A stretch of DNA of 64,000 bases, taken from NCBI GenBank assembly GCA_009617715.1, contig VTFK01000091.1, positions 186,001 to 250,000 of the forward strand, written 5' to 3'. Both the position numbers and the translations under genes were made by a program. This document shows, piece by piece, positions 25,540 through 37,117 of the stretch. This stretch comes from Plectrocnemia conspersa (taxonomy: Eukaryota > Arthropoda > Insecta > Trichoptera > Polycentropodidae). Each line of letters begins with the position of its first letter. The stretch's first letter is position 1. The notes beneath the pieces were generated by a model. The model was not told where the DNA came from. It did no database searches and was given only the letters and a program-made list of their open reading frames with translations.

Positions 25540-26390
25540 GCAAGCTTGTGCAAGAGGAGCGTTCTCAAGCTCTGACGTCCTGACCGCGACGGAAAAGAAT
25601 AACGGACGCGATCGCGACTATCTAGGGCCGAAAGTCGACAAACACATTTAACAACTTAAAAAAATGTTTTATTGAGTGGACGCGTATATACGATATATAC
25701 GCGTCCACTCAATAAAGCATTTTTTTATAATTTTTATTATAAAAAAAACGATTTTACTGCGAGAATCAAATTTAATAAAAAAATCCATTATGGCGCAATT
25801 AGCGCTTTTAAAACAGGTATTTATTATTGCTTAGCATGGTTTAAATGTCGAGGGATGTCTAATTTTAATAAAATCGGTTAATTCGCAGCAACTCACTTTA
25901 AGTAAGATATAATTAAAACCACAAAAATTATCGTGTCTGCAAAAACTATGATCTTATATAAATGGCAAGATAGATATTAGTAATATGAAAGGCAATCAAT
26001 GGTTTTAAATCTGGTATTAGCAATGCCTCATTTTGAAACCGATCGTTTCATAGAAACAGACAAATTAGCCACTATATCAAAAAAATACTGATGTATGTTT
26101 CTCGGCGGACACAATAGATATAAGAGAGCTAGTATCGCCTAAGTCACGCATGATTTGTCAATAAGACGGGGGGGGGGAGGGGAGTAGAGGTCATGCAAAA
26201 TCAACACTCATACGAGAATATTTTTTTTCATTTAAGCCTAACTACTTCGATCTTCAGATTTGGTTAAGTCAGGCGATCCTTTTGGGTCACCAGGAGTTTG
26301 GAGACTAAACGACCTAGAGCCACGGCGCAAATTTATATCTAAATATCAGTTTAATGCATACGTTTACTTAGTAGAAATTCAGTAATTACG
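25540..26390. repeat. Diverged long repeat, copy 2
   Basis: This is the partner of the 22010-24080 repeat. It starts with a module around gaggagcgttctcaagc and gcgatcgcgactatctaggg, matching 23985-24063. It continues through tggcgcaattagcgctttt, a G-run at 26168-26177, and cagatttggttaagtcagg (26255). No protein is encoded. Confidence 0.5.
25657..25726. repeat. Large perfect-core palindrome
   Basis: Two 20-bp arms (25671-25690 and 25694-25713) are exact inverted copies around the 3-base loop cga. The pairing extends outwards through A/T tracts with one or two mismatches to about 33 bp per arm. It sits at the edge of a repeat module, so it may mark a junction or terminal hairpin of an element. 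Confidence 0.9.
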
Positions 26391-27368
26391 ATAAATTAAT
26401 AAAAAAAAAACTAACTGTCGATCACTCACTGTCGTGAGGTACCGAAGCTACACAATATATAAATACCGGATCCTCAACATTTTAAGAAAAAAAAATGTTT
26501 TATGTACCTTTAAAATTGACACAAACCTAATTTTATCATTTATAAAATTAAGATTTTGAAGCTGCGAGGGCAATTACTTAAATATTGGTAATTTTTTTTA
26601 ACGAATTTTGTGACAAATTTGTTTAGTTACTTAAAAAATAAACTTTAGTTTATTATACATTCACTGTTTTAAATCTGATATTTTTATTAAAATATCTAGT
26701 GCAATATTTATCTTTATATAATTAGTGTAAAAATCATTAAAAAAAGTGTAGTAGAAAATAGCAATATGAATCAAATAAACAGGTTTAAAAGATAAACAAA
26801 TATTGTCAACGTCTGCTTTATATAAAAAATAATAGTGGTTTGTACTATGACAAAACATTGATAATGTCTGGCATGTCAAATACCAAAGGATATTTCCATG
26901 ATACCTATAACTACATATAGTACTGTTGTATATAGTCGGTATGGCTATACAGTATCAAAGTTTTACTTATAATGAGCACCTACATACTTTAACTTGACTT
27001 TTTTTATTTCTAATAAAAAATAAAAGGCTAGTATGTATTTTTTTTTTAATTATAAATATATGTTATATAATAATATAAAATAACTCTATTATATAAATAG
27101 TAGATAATATAAAATAAAAAAATAGTAGAAAAATATGTATATTATTTTGGATAAGAAATATGTTAAATATAAACACAAACAACATAATCTAGAATAGTAT
27201 TATATTGTACAACGATGTAAAATATGCGTAATAAATTAGATAAAACGATGTTTCAAAAATTGCAAAATAGAGTAATGATACTAGTTTTCAATAAAAAGTA
27301 CGATTTATTGGATATTGAAGATAAGTGTTTTAGTATTTATATTATGTTATAAAATAATATGTAATATT
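26391..27368. other. A+T-rich spacer, nothing recognised
   Basis: Low-complexity A+T-rich DNA. Short open frames are not convincing. Confidence 0.4.
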
Positions 27369-27705
27369 TAAGGACGGAATAGCGTAGTCCGTAACGTTTC
27401 AAACTAGTAACCCTGAAGTTGCGGGTTCGAGCCCCGGCAGCGGCACCCGAATTTTTATTTATAAAAAATGCGCTATTATTAAAAAAGCGGCCTCAGCTGC
27501 AGTGATATCTATTGATTATAAATTGTTTAGCACATAATAATTTATAATTAATAATATAGATGTCACTGATTCATAGACTTTCAGTCTGGTGGTTAATCCT
27601 TATTTGTAGGGGTTCATTATGTCTGATTGACTCACTCAGTTGGTACAGATATGTCCGTTGTAACGCATTGGGCTTACGCCTGTCAGATTACAACGCAAGA
27701 TTTAA
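27369..27705 (+). repeat. tRNA-derived SINE, family D, best plus-strand copy
   Basis: The head has an A-box-like agcgtagtccgtaac (27380-27394) and a consensus B-box, gggttcgagcccc (27423-27435). The body has aaaaaatgcgctattattaa, the middle has gattataaattgtttagc, and the tail has gttgtaacgcattgggctta. The head does not fold into a complete cloverleaf with an acceptor stem, so this is a SINE, not a tRNA gene. Copies are at 7043, 19690(-) and 42295(-). Confidence 0.75.
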
Positions 27706-27759
27706 TCAAAATATAAAATAAAAATGTAAAAGTATTCAATAAGAAATAAAGATGAACAT

Positions 27760-28030
27760 AAGTTTAATACTAGAAATAATAGACAATTTAAGGATAGTTA
27801 GGTATAAGAAAACGAGCACGGCCAGGGAAATAATGTACGGAGGTGTGAATTTGTATAATAATATTACTAGGAAAATCAGGAAAAAATGTAGCGGTTTTCT
27901 TTAATGGAATAAAGAAATACCTTGTTGCATTACGATATAAATTATAAGTATTTTTTAATTCTGTTTTTATTAAATTTGTTTAGTGTATAAACAATTAGCT
28001 ATATTATCTAAATAAATAAATAAGAAAATA
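27760..28030 (+). pseudogene. Non-LTR retrotransposon 3' end (family E)
   Basis: The frame ending at 27903 reads TSTAREIMYGGVNLYNNITR and continues KIRKKCSGFL before a stop. This is typical of the C-terminus of arthropod non-LTR reverse transcriptase polyproteins. It is followed by a 3' untranslated tail with ataaacaattagctatatta and ends in a taaataaataa repeat. The 5' part is missing, which fits truncation during target-primed reverse transcription. The inverted sister copy is at 21230-21480. Confidence 0.7.
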
Positions 28031-28369
28031 ATGCATAAATGAAGCATTATGCGAAACCGAATTTACAGCAAAATAAATATATGGTTACTGTTTGGTGGTT
28101 TTTATGTGATATAACCCAGTAAACTTTTTTTAAATGACAAAACCATTACAGACAAAACATATTTTTAAGAAATCGATAAAATGCACGCAGAACTGCAAAC
28201 TTTGACTCTGCACTGTTTAATAAAAAAAGGTGCAATTCTCTTACACGACAATGCGCAACCAAACAAAATGGAATATTGCCTCTTATTTCATAACAAACTG
28301 AGCTCAGAAACATTGTACAAATTTAAGTACTACCTCTGATTCTCCACTAATTGAGCATCGATTTTTCTT
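28031..28369. other. A+T-rich spacer
   Basis: Nothing recognised. Confidence 0.4.
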
Positions 28370-29160
28370 AAACGTCGAGTCATCCAGCGGTTCATGCAAA
28401 TGAGCGTGCGCCGTCCGATTTGTTGGTGTATCGGTTCGATTTACGTATTCGTACTTAACGAGCGTATGACCCTAATCTAGATTGTGGTGCACGATTTTCG
28501 ATTAGAGACCCCATAAACGTCGCGCCATTATAGGGCCCGCTGATTTGTGCAAGGTTTCCCAACACCATTTTCTCACCATCCCGAGCCGAGATGTGCACGA
28601 GATGAACGAGCTTGGGAAACTCAACAATAGTAATAAAAATCAGAGCGCCTGTCATCCATCACAAAACGGCGATTCTTCTACACTACGATCTGAGAAATCA
28701 ACAGATATAAAAGGTGAATGTAAATCGCTCAGTCGCGCTTCTTCAGTCCTTCCCTTCCATATCTACGTTTACTATCTACCAGAAGCTGCTCTTACACAAA
28801 TAATGGCTCCATAAATCCGCATATAAAATAGAAAGGATCGCTCTCGTGCGTTTACTGCACGTTAACGGGTTTGCCTCTATTTACTTTGACTTTTTTCTAC
28901 CATTTTATACCACAGCTTTTCATCGCGACAGCGCCGAAAACATATTAGATACCGTACGCCAGTACCGTTTCGGTGCTTTACTCTCCGACTTCTACCAATA
29001 GTGGCAACAGGTTTTGCTAACGACATGTTCCGTATTAATTAGCCGACGAGTGATTAATCGGACAGCGAGACAGTCATTACTGACACTACTGCTGTTCTAT
29101 CCCCTAAGAGAGAAGATAGTGACTCACATTGTCGATATATTTATGCTATAATAATTTATG
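28370..29160. other. Long complex single-copy island, candidate regulatory DNA
   Basis: About 800 bp of balanced, CpG-containing sequence is unmatched elsewhere in the window. It includes an octamer-like atgcaaat (28396-28403) and several homeodomain-like cores. Open frames of 66 and 89 codons lie on opposite strands and overlap, which argues against either being coding. It is the longest such island in the left half. Confidence 0.35.
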
Positions 29161-29494
29161 TGCGATATCCGCAGAGCTAGGCCTAATGAACTCTGTATAT
29201 ACAACGCACGTATGCGCTAGAACGGACTATATTTCATATCGTTTAGGATCATGGGCGAAGGCTTGATAGAGATTATAGGAATAGTTATCTTAATTGATAC
29301 TGTTAGTAGTAGTAATAAAGCATTTTTTATTTGTTTCATAGACGCTCGCAATGCCTAAAAACTTTCAGTAATCGTAGGAGTTCAAGTTTGAATTCGCAGA
29401 AGCACTGATTTTTTAAGGTGATTTTTATTAATTGGAATTTCTGGCCCTTACATGGTTCAAGCGTTATTGAATATTTATTTTACGTATTCTGACT
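29161..29494. other. Spacer, nothing recognised
   Basis: No supported feature. Confidence 0.4.
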
Positions 29495-29750
29495 AAGGAG
29501 AGGGAACAAATTTCCGGGGTCCTTTCTCCTTGAGAGGCCCAACTCTGGAAAAAATCATAGCAAGAATATATTTATAAAAAAAGTAAAACCGACCTCAAAT
29601 AATGAATCGGAGCTAAATTACAAAAATTCCTTCAGCTCTTTTTATACATACAATAAATAAAAGAAGCGGAACATTGCCTTCAAAAGCATCCACTTTCTAG
29701 GTAGTACTTTCACAATAAACATTATTATTCAAAAGGATAGAATGTAGATT
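29495..29750 (+). repeat. Dispersed ~260-bp repeat, copy 2
   Basis: Matches 3250-3510 in opposite orientation, with the same landmarks in the same order. This copy has a small insertion (aggtagtact-type) within the cactttc...cacaataaac segment. Confidence 0.75.
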
Positions 29751-30164
29751 TTGACGCGGCTTCGATTGTGTCAAATTATTGTTGATTTGAAAACTAATTT
29801 TTGTGCGAAAATAAATAAATTGCACGCAAATTATTCTCTTAAGGATGCCGAAAGATATTTTTGCCGAAACACCGAAAAAATCGCATATTTATACCAATTC
29901 TTTTGGTCAGTGTAAATAATAATCAGTATCTATTTGAATACTTAAGGAAAAAGCAAAGAAATAACGAAAAATCAACAACAGCACCAGCTGATTTATATAA
30001 ATTTAAGGTTTATATATATTGTATTATCAGTAATTTGACAACTGGATTTAATGTAGCAAAATAAATAAATAACACATTTAATTTCATGTGCTTGTTCCTA
30101 AAAGAAAATCAAGTAAAAAAAACTCTCGTATCTATTCCTAAAATATTTTTTAAAATATGTGATT
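29751..30164. other. A+T-rich spacer
   Basis: A 67-codon open frame (29861-30064) has no recognisable similarity and A+T-driven composition. Nothing else seen. Confidence 0.35.
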
Positions 30165-30420
30165 TCAGTAAAATCATATCGGAATATATTTTCACCAGTA
30201 AATATATAAATTATCTGGCAGATGCTAGTAAAATTATATGATTTCAACTCCACTTTATGTAGTAATATATATATTTACATACTTATCATAATTTATTTAC
30301 ATTCGATGTATAAATGTTACAGCGAATGTGTATTTTTTGGTAAAGTTATATTTTCACTAGTTAAGTCCAAATACATTTGCACCAGTAAATATATATTTCT
30401 ACTAGCTAAAATATAATTTA
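30165..30420 (-). repeat. Repeat family C module, minus strand
   Basis: On the minus strand it reads ctagtagaaatatatattta, then caaatgtatttggactta, then actagtgaaaatataact, then attttactagcatctg. This parallels 7862-8125 over its full length. Confidence 0.7.
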
Positions 30421-30459
30421 ATTGATATGCGCTAATATGCTGCTCTAAAATGTATATGA

Positions 30460-31245
30460 AACGTCCATTTGCTGTTTAAACCCAAACCTAACCTAATGAT
30501 AGTTCTAAAACAAATTATAGTTTTATTACCTCAAGTCCAAAACACAAACTAAACCAACTAAGGGGAAAATAAGCGGAAGAATAAGTACAAACAGACATCG
30601 CATCTCACATATTGCTCCATAGTTTATCTGCATTTCGATAATACACTATGTTTTAAAAAAATGGTAGTTATCCTTACCGATATTACTATGAACTTCTAAT
30701 ATAAGAGGGCTGATCAAAGTATATTCAAACCGAATTTTGGTCAATATGAGAACACAAAAACAATTATCACTTCTCAGAAGGCAAAAATTCACGTCAAAAG
30801 CAATAAAATCGTGTCGGCGCCGTCGCAGTGGGAACGCTCGGTAACGAGCGTTCCCACTGCGACGGCGACGGCACGGTTTTATTGCTTTTGACGTGGATTT
30901 TTGACTTCTGAGAAGTGATAATTGTTTTTTGCGCTCTCTAATTGCGCAAAATTTCGTATATATGATCCTCATTTAATTTTTAATATTATTATAAAAGTAT
31001 TTATGAACGCTAGAGTACCGAGCGTACTCACTACGACGGCGACGGCACGATTTTATTGCTTTTGACGTGGATTTTTGACTTTTGAGAAAGGATAATTATT
31101 TTTTGCGCTTTTCTATTTGGCAAATTTCAGTTTTGATGTGCTTTATTCGATTCTCACTCACGACTCTCACTATAAACGCTTGATAATCGAGCGTTTCAAT
31201 CGCGATGGCACGATTTTGTTGCTTTTGACTTTGACTGAAAATTCA
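30460..31245 (-). mobile_element. Composite foldback element, family B
   Basis: Read on the minus strand from the right, there are three head-to-tail half-units carrying cacgtcaaaagcaataaaa-type sequence (near 31240-31187, 31080-31014 and 30924-30845), then the inverted half (30840-30761). Next comes a module with gaccaaaattcggtttgaat, tatcggtaaggat and ggagcaatatgtgagatgcg, ending in gggtttaaacagcaaatgga. The same module order occurs at 52228-53040, and the hairpin part recurs at 41117-41400. No transposase is encoded; the autonomous partner is unknown. Confidence 0.75.
30761..30924. repeat. Near-perfect palindrome with 80-bp arms
   Basis: Arms 30761-30840 and 30845-30924 are inverted copies with about five mismatches, separated by the 4-base loop gtaa. 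The inner portion (aacgctcg / cgagcgtt and further out) is perfectly matched and G+C-rich. Such a sequence can extrude as a cruciform and is prone to replication slippage or cloning loss. Confidence 0.9.
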
Positions 31246-32814
31246 CTATATAGCAACATTGAGCAGCAAATAAAACAGGACTAATTATCAGGTAAATATT
31301 ATGTTTTTAGTAATTCTTAATGCCTAACTAAAGTATTTTGCATAAAATATGTTGCAACGGTGGCAAATTTTTATATTTATTTGTGGCATATAAAATTATT
31401 ATTTATTCAAGAAATTATATTACGATGTTAAAATATATATATAAAAAGCCATTTTTGTCATGAGGCCCGGAATCATTATTTTCCCAGGGCCCGGGTTCGC
31501 TCCCAATTAGCGTGTTTGCATCACGTCGGGTTGTCACCATTTTCGAGATATATTGTATTGCTATCGAAATTTTTCCTAAGCAATGAAAATTTGGATCAAC
31601 AGAATCATTAGGTTTGGGTACCGCCCAAATACTATATGTAATTGAGGTATATTATCAATATTATATGTAATAAGTTTATATTACTTTCGAATGTCACTGA
31701 TAGGAACTGCATAACTTAACTGCCTAATGGCAAATGATTCGAAATATAAATTAATTTTGGTTGTTATCACGATTATTAGCGGTCATGTGATCCAAGCCCA
31801 CAAATCACAACGGTATTGCTTCATCGCCATCCGATACAGTTCTTTTTTTTTCTGTGGTAAAAGCGAGTCCGGATCTCACACAGGCGGATCTCGAAAGACC
31901 TTCGGCTCATCATGACTCACGAAGATCTACCACGCCTTTCCGAAATCGATTCACCGAAATTCGAAACAAACACACAACAGTCCGAAATGTCAGCGGCGGC
32001 GTTCCTAATCGACTTTTAACTGTGGGAAAACTCAATTTCACATTTGCCACACGCGTGAATCGTACTACGCCTATGATGATGATAATAAAATAATAGGCAA
32101 GCAAAAAAAGAAATAGAAGAAGTATTTTAGTGAGATTTGCCGCAACTTGGTCGTGCGTGAATGCATCTGTGTATGTATTTTTTGTGCTTTGGTGAAATAT
32201 GGGAGTTGTTTGAGATCTTAGTCTTCTTCTACAACATACATATATCGATCGGCGTTCGAGCGTAAATAAATAGCGGTCTTTAGGCAATTTGTAATAGTAG
32301 ATAATAACGTAGCTGATTTTTTGAGACGTAATTAGCAATGCGAAGCGAATATTGTAAATATGGTAAAAAGAAATGGATTTTTAAATAAACTCTGTTAGAA
32401 ACAAATTTAGTTGATTTGTCATAGAGTGCCTAAAATATTCACAATTTATTGTAATGGTAATCATTAAATATAATAATAATAATCAAACAGACATATCTTA
32501 TAGTTATTGCAAGACCCTTTATACTATCACGATAGAGCAATTGTCATTGCTTATTCATAATTTAAATGTCGTGAGTTCAAATTTCACATAAACATTTTTA
32601 AATCGTTTCTGAAGATTGAAATATTAATTATAATTAATATCACCAAAGATTAGATATTATTAACTTTTGATGATCAAACGGTTGAATAATTGGTAAGATT
32701 TACAAAAATTTAGCTTATGAAATGTTGAGAAAATTTAATTTTAAGTGATAATAATTTTAATCATTATCATAATAAATATTTTTAGCTTTTTATATATATT
32801 ACATAATTAATATA
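31246..32814. other. Spacer with complex island at 31700-32250
   Basis: The island has overlapping open frames on both strands (up to 142 codons on minus at 31910-32338) without protein similarity, so coding is not supported. A weak B-box-like gagttcaaatttc lies near 32573-32585. The rest is A+T-rich. Confidence 0.3.
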
Positions 32815-33025
32815 AAGTATATCCCCCCCCCCAATAACACGGTAAATTGGGGACGTACTCTTTGGGTGCCCATTACTTTATGTGTAAGCAAGCCAAAGGG
32901 AGGATAATTTTAATTATTTTTTTGCAATTCGTACGTACGAATTGCAAAAAAATTATGAGTCTCCCCAACTACACGCACCCAAATAGCACGTCCCCATTTT
33001 ACCGTGTTATTGGGGGTCTACTGTA
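32815..33025. mobile_element. Pogo/Tigger-like palindromic MITE, copy 2 (family A)
   Basis: The ends carry ccccaataacacggtaaatt on the left and its inverted equivalent on the right, with gtacgtacgaattgc-type palindromic sequence in the centre (about 32923-32949: gcaattcgtac mirrored). The whole element can fold back on itself. The outer end on the right reads tacagtagaccccc when inverted. A C-run at 32823-32833 replaces the usual few Cs at the left end. Confidence 0.85.
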
Positions 33026-35384
33026 AAAGCCAATAAAAATAAATCTTAGGTTAATCCAATTGAAATTATATTTTTTATAATTATAATCCCTAATACAAAT
33101 ATTATTAAAATTTTACCATTAGATATTCTTGGCTTTTTGTATCTCGCGGTTGAATTAGTATAATTTACAAGCAACTGAATTTATATATAGCTAAGCAAAT
33201 TTATTTTTAGATGATAATAATTATAATTATATTTAAAAATCAATAAACCAAATTATTTTTAACTAATAAATAGTTTCATTGTATATTTTTATGATTGGTT
33301 TAGGTATCTTTGGAAACAAACTATAAGTATTCCTTCAAAACCTATCAATAATAAAATTCTATTTCCTTTAGTTCTAAATAGTAAATATGTACGGTGATAG
33401 ATTTGCATAAAAAAAAAATCCAACATCGCAGTACAAAAAAATCGTCCTCGTCTCCCGTTTTTAACCGATAGTCGTGTTCTCTTAGTAACTAAATATTATT
33501 TTTAGTAAATTTAATGAATTTCTGAAATTTGAATGAATGTATTAAAAAAAAATGTTATCTATGCTACTTTTAAGTACGCCACATACTTTCCAACTCCTGT
33601 TTATAATCAAGATGAAAAAACACGTTTGAATAACGTTGAACCGTGAAGTGTTAAAAGCGCGTTTAATTGCAAATACATTTTTTGCTATATAAAATGATTA
33701 ATCGTTGGCAATTTGTGTTATATTGATTGACATTCATAAGTTCATACATTAATTATATTCAGTTTTTACACGTGTATTTAAATTATTACCAAAAAAAAAT
33801 ATATAATTTTATGACCCCTTTAGAAATGTGGATATCCATTAAAATATATATAGATATATTAAGCATTAATAATCAATCGATTTAACTATTATATAAATCC
33901 GAAACGATCCGAATATGGTTTCAGAATTTAAATTCTTCTGTGTAAACCACTAATATGGATGTAGAATAAATTGAATATTAATTCGAGAAACTCACCATGA
34001 AAACCATGAAGCGTGTGGTTTTACTCCTCTCACTATCTGGTTTTAATTAGTTTTACTCCAAAATCTGCTTTCGCAGAACAGCTTCAGAGCACCTGAGAAT
34101 AAAATATGAATTAAAATCTATATAAAATAAAAATAAATTATAATGGAATACATATTTACCTTAACTGGTGTATATAACGTTCCTTAATACTGGCGACTTG
34201 CAAAAGTACAAAAATACTGGCCTTTAATTCGATTTTAATAAATAATTATTTATAACAACGTGTATATATTTATATTTATTTATAGTTATTATTAAATATA
34301 ATCGTTAACGCAATAAAATATCGATAAAAAAATATTTTTTTCTTATAAAACTAGTACTGGCCATAAATTTTTAGAATTTATGGTTTAAGATCACATTGTT
34401 GATTGTGAATATATTTATTTCTATATATAAATATTTAAATTCATATATATTAAATTCAATCGTCCATGGTCGTCGTTTCGCCGATCGGCGAACGATGCCC
34501 ACTTTTGAGAATCACTGGTGGGTAGTCGTAGCAAGAGAGGAACATGTTCTTATCACAAGAGAAGAGGACGGTTTTCGAATTGTCGAAATATAAATTTTGG
34601 ATCAAGTAGGACTTTTAAAAAGCAATACTTTTACTAGCTATTCATTTCTATGACTATTGGCTAGAGTCGCATTTCATTTTTGAGCTGGTTCTAATACTTT
34701 CTTCGTTGTCAAATCTGTAACAAATAAACATATATTATTACGTTGTATAATCATAGGTTAAAAAAGAGTTTGCTTATAATATTATCATATAAGATTATAA
34801 ACTGATTTAGATACGCATTTACGACTCTACAGATTGTCGACACCCCCCTCAGCAATATTAAAAGTGCTTTATCCTGACACACTACGTCTAGAATGCAATG
34901 AATTAGATCCCAACTCGTACTTTCGCTTGTATAGAATGCTCTCTAGCAAAAAATAATAGTTCATTTCGCTAGGATCAAATACATGATAAATTGTTCAAGT
35001 GACACGCGCTCCGCAAAACGAAACCGAGCATATTCGATGTCTTACCGCAAACTTTACCTATGGCATACTAAAAAATCCGCGACAAAAGTATTTCTCTATA
35101 TAATAAAAAGAAATTCTAAAAAATGTAAAATCCAACACTATAAGTAAATTTGTTGATCAACCACCTCCATGTCGACTCCAGGTCTTTTTGTAAAGACAAT
35201 GAAGTCAGCAAATATTTGAGTTACTAATGTCTGCATGCATGTCACTGATAAAGAAAAAAATTAGATCCTTACGGTACTGTATAGTTCCTGGCATCCGAAG
35301 AATAAGGTTATAGCAAATTTTGTTAAATGGTTTAAAATAAGTCAGTATAGATAAAATAAACATGGATTTTATAAACAATAAACT
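33026..35384. other. A+T-rich spacer
   Basis: A repeat phrase related to the 14490-15370 cluster (gcacctgagaataaaatatg) lies at about 34089-34108. The plus-strand frame 34396-34593 has a coding-like end but no recognised family. No other feature was found. Confidence 0.35.
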
Positions 35385-35455
35385 TGATCTCTTCCTATTA
35401 TTTACCGTCGAACGACGCGGACGAAAACCGTGTTGCTGGTCCACTAAACCCTGAC
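35385..35455 (-). pseudogene. Reverse transcriptase fragment of a non-LTR retrotransposon, minus strand
   Basis: The translation GLVDQQHGFRPRRSTVNN contains the QHGFRP-x-RST signature of non-LTR reverse transcriptases (start of the RT fingers). Downstream codons lose the similarity, so this is a short broken fragment. The rest of the 79-codon frame (down to 35205) may contain further degraded RT sequence. Confidence 0.65.
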
Positions 35456-36400
35456 GATATTAGTAATGGATATATTTGTAAATAAATATAGCAAACAACT
35501 AATCAGGTGTAGAAGAAACAGAAGTGTGGCTTATGTTTATATCCATGAAGTTTTACGCAGCAAATTTATAATATTTCGATAGAAAGGATATCAAACTGAC
35601 ATCCCTTACATATATTATTAGTCAATAGAAATCAAAGCTTTGCTGGTAATGCAGTTAATATATGTTCCTAATTATATTACCAGATTCAATTCATTCTTCA
35701 ATAGAGATACAAATAATCGTTTTAAACACCAACTGAATCAATAAAAAAATTAATTAGTTTATAAACTTTAAAATTATCATAAAAAATCATAATATATAAA
35801 TATGGTAGAAATATAAATTATACAAATATGAACATATAACCTAAATGGGATTTTTTTTATGTATACCGCATTTTCATTAAAGTGAGGAAATCCGCGTGCT
35901 CCGGTGATGTACACTTAGTGTACATGTATAAATGAGTGATTTAAAATTGCAAAAACATGTAAATGCATTTAAAATCGCAATAGTAAATATTTATTTTAAA
36001 AGATAATATAAAAAAATATGTTGAAAACCTTCGTATACAAACATCACCCCCGCGCGAATAATTGATACACGATTTTATTGATACACGGAGATGCACCTTA
36101 AATATAAACGTTCAATTCGACATATTTATAGGGATCTTTTCATAATAAGATGGGCATGTACAGTTAGTACACATCACAGTAAAATAAAAGTTTAAGCAAA
36201 GGGAAATCGTCACATTTCCCTTTACTTAAACCTAAATCCTTTAAATATGTTGTTTTTTTTTATGAAAAGTAACTAACTTAAAGTCGACTACAATGTTAAA
36301 ATAATAATTATTTGTGAATCTGGTTATTATGAACTAATTCATAATTTTAATAATTAACAAACGTTTATGTGAAAGTTATTATTTTTATTGTCATCATAAA
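35456..36400. other. A+T-rich spacer with hairpins
   Basis: Contains the hairpin at 36190-36231 and a short palindrome, atgtacac/gtgtacat, near 35909-35927. No coding sequence was recognised. Confidence 0.4.
36190..36231. repeat. 18-bp-arm hairpin
   Basis: gtttaagcaaagggaaat (36190-36207) and atttccctttacttaaac (36214-36231) pair with one mismatch around a 6-base loop. Confidence 0.8.
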
Positions 36401-36414
36401 AGGTGTTTTTCCCA

Positions 36415-37110
36415 TTACTTAACTCCGGGTCAATTTCGCTTCGTCTTCGGTCGTGTAACTACCTCAATTTAAAAACATTTTATATGAAAAAAATAGTAGT
36501 TAAAACACAGCAAATAAAAACATACGAATTGTGTCATTTAAATAAAGTATTGTCACGCTCGGCGATTTCTTTATTTTATAAATGACGAGGCAGAAAATTT
36601 GCAGAAAAGTTCAGTCAAAGTGGTGCAAAGAGTTCAAAGGGTTTGAATGGTAGAAACGTAGAAAAGAAAGAGTCGTGAAGAGGTGTGTTTTGTATTGTCT
36701 AGAAGAGCAAAAAAAACTATTGGAATTGAACTTAGTAATCGCTTAATCTAAGGTGACCAGATTTTGAAAATATCAAAGGACAATAAAAAAGGTAATTTCT
36801 GAAACTTTTGTTCTTTTAAGGATTTATTGTAAGCTAAAAAAAGGGTCACCTCGGACATTTTTGTTTAAAAAGGATAAAAGGAGAGCAATCCTTCTGGATG
36901 GAAGACGTCTAGTCACCTTACTTTATCACTATTAGAGAGATTGCTAAGGAGTTTGTGGATCTGGGTATTTAAAACAGATAGCGAACTTTTTATAAACGTT
37001 AACAGTAAAGCTATTGCCGTTTTGATATGTTTTATTTTTCTACTATCTAGCTCCAGGTTAATTTTGTTTCGTTTTCGGTCGTGTAACAACTCCAATTTAA
37101 AAAAATATCG
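36415..37110 (+). repeat. Direct-repeat pair flanking ~570 bp
   Basis: The segment at about 36420-36477 (ctccgggtcaatttcgcttc, then ttcggtcgtgtaac) recurs at about 37050-37104 as ctccaggttaattttgtttc, then ttcggtcgtgtaac. The spacing is about 630 bp. They may be remnants of terminal repeats or two insertions of one element. The second repeat abuts the 1-kb repeat at 37118. Confidence 0.6.
36749..36920. mobile_element. Small DNA transposon remnant (MITE) with TAAGGTGACCAGA ends
   Basis: The left end taaggtgaccaga (36749-36761) and the right end tctagtcacctta (36908-36920) form an imperfect 13-bp terminal inverted repeat. The element is about 172 bp and encodes nothing. The superfamily is not assigned. 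Confidence 0.65.
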
Positions 37111-37117
37111 ATAGCGG

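Noticed and set aside
27369..27450. Possible tRNA gene (good A- and B-box-like sequences)
   Set aside because: No complete cloverleaf or acceptor stem, and the same head with the same non-tRNA body recurs at 7043, 19690 and 42295, so it is a SINE.
28396..28403. Octamer sites ATGCAAAT as evidence of POU-factor enhancers (also 42815, 24100-24132, 16209)
   Set aside because: In about 64 kb of A+T-rich DNA roughly five occurrences are expected by chance on both strands, so they are not evidence on their own.
31910..32338. 142-codon open frame on the minus strand
   Set aside because: Overlaps another open frame on the plus strand, and the translation shows no family signature. Part is low-complexity Leu/Ile/Phe from A+T-rich DNA.
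34396..34593. 65-codon plus-strand frame ending in a charged segment
   Set aside because: Its first half is A+T-driven low complexity and the second half has no family that I recognise. Too weak to call.
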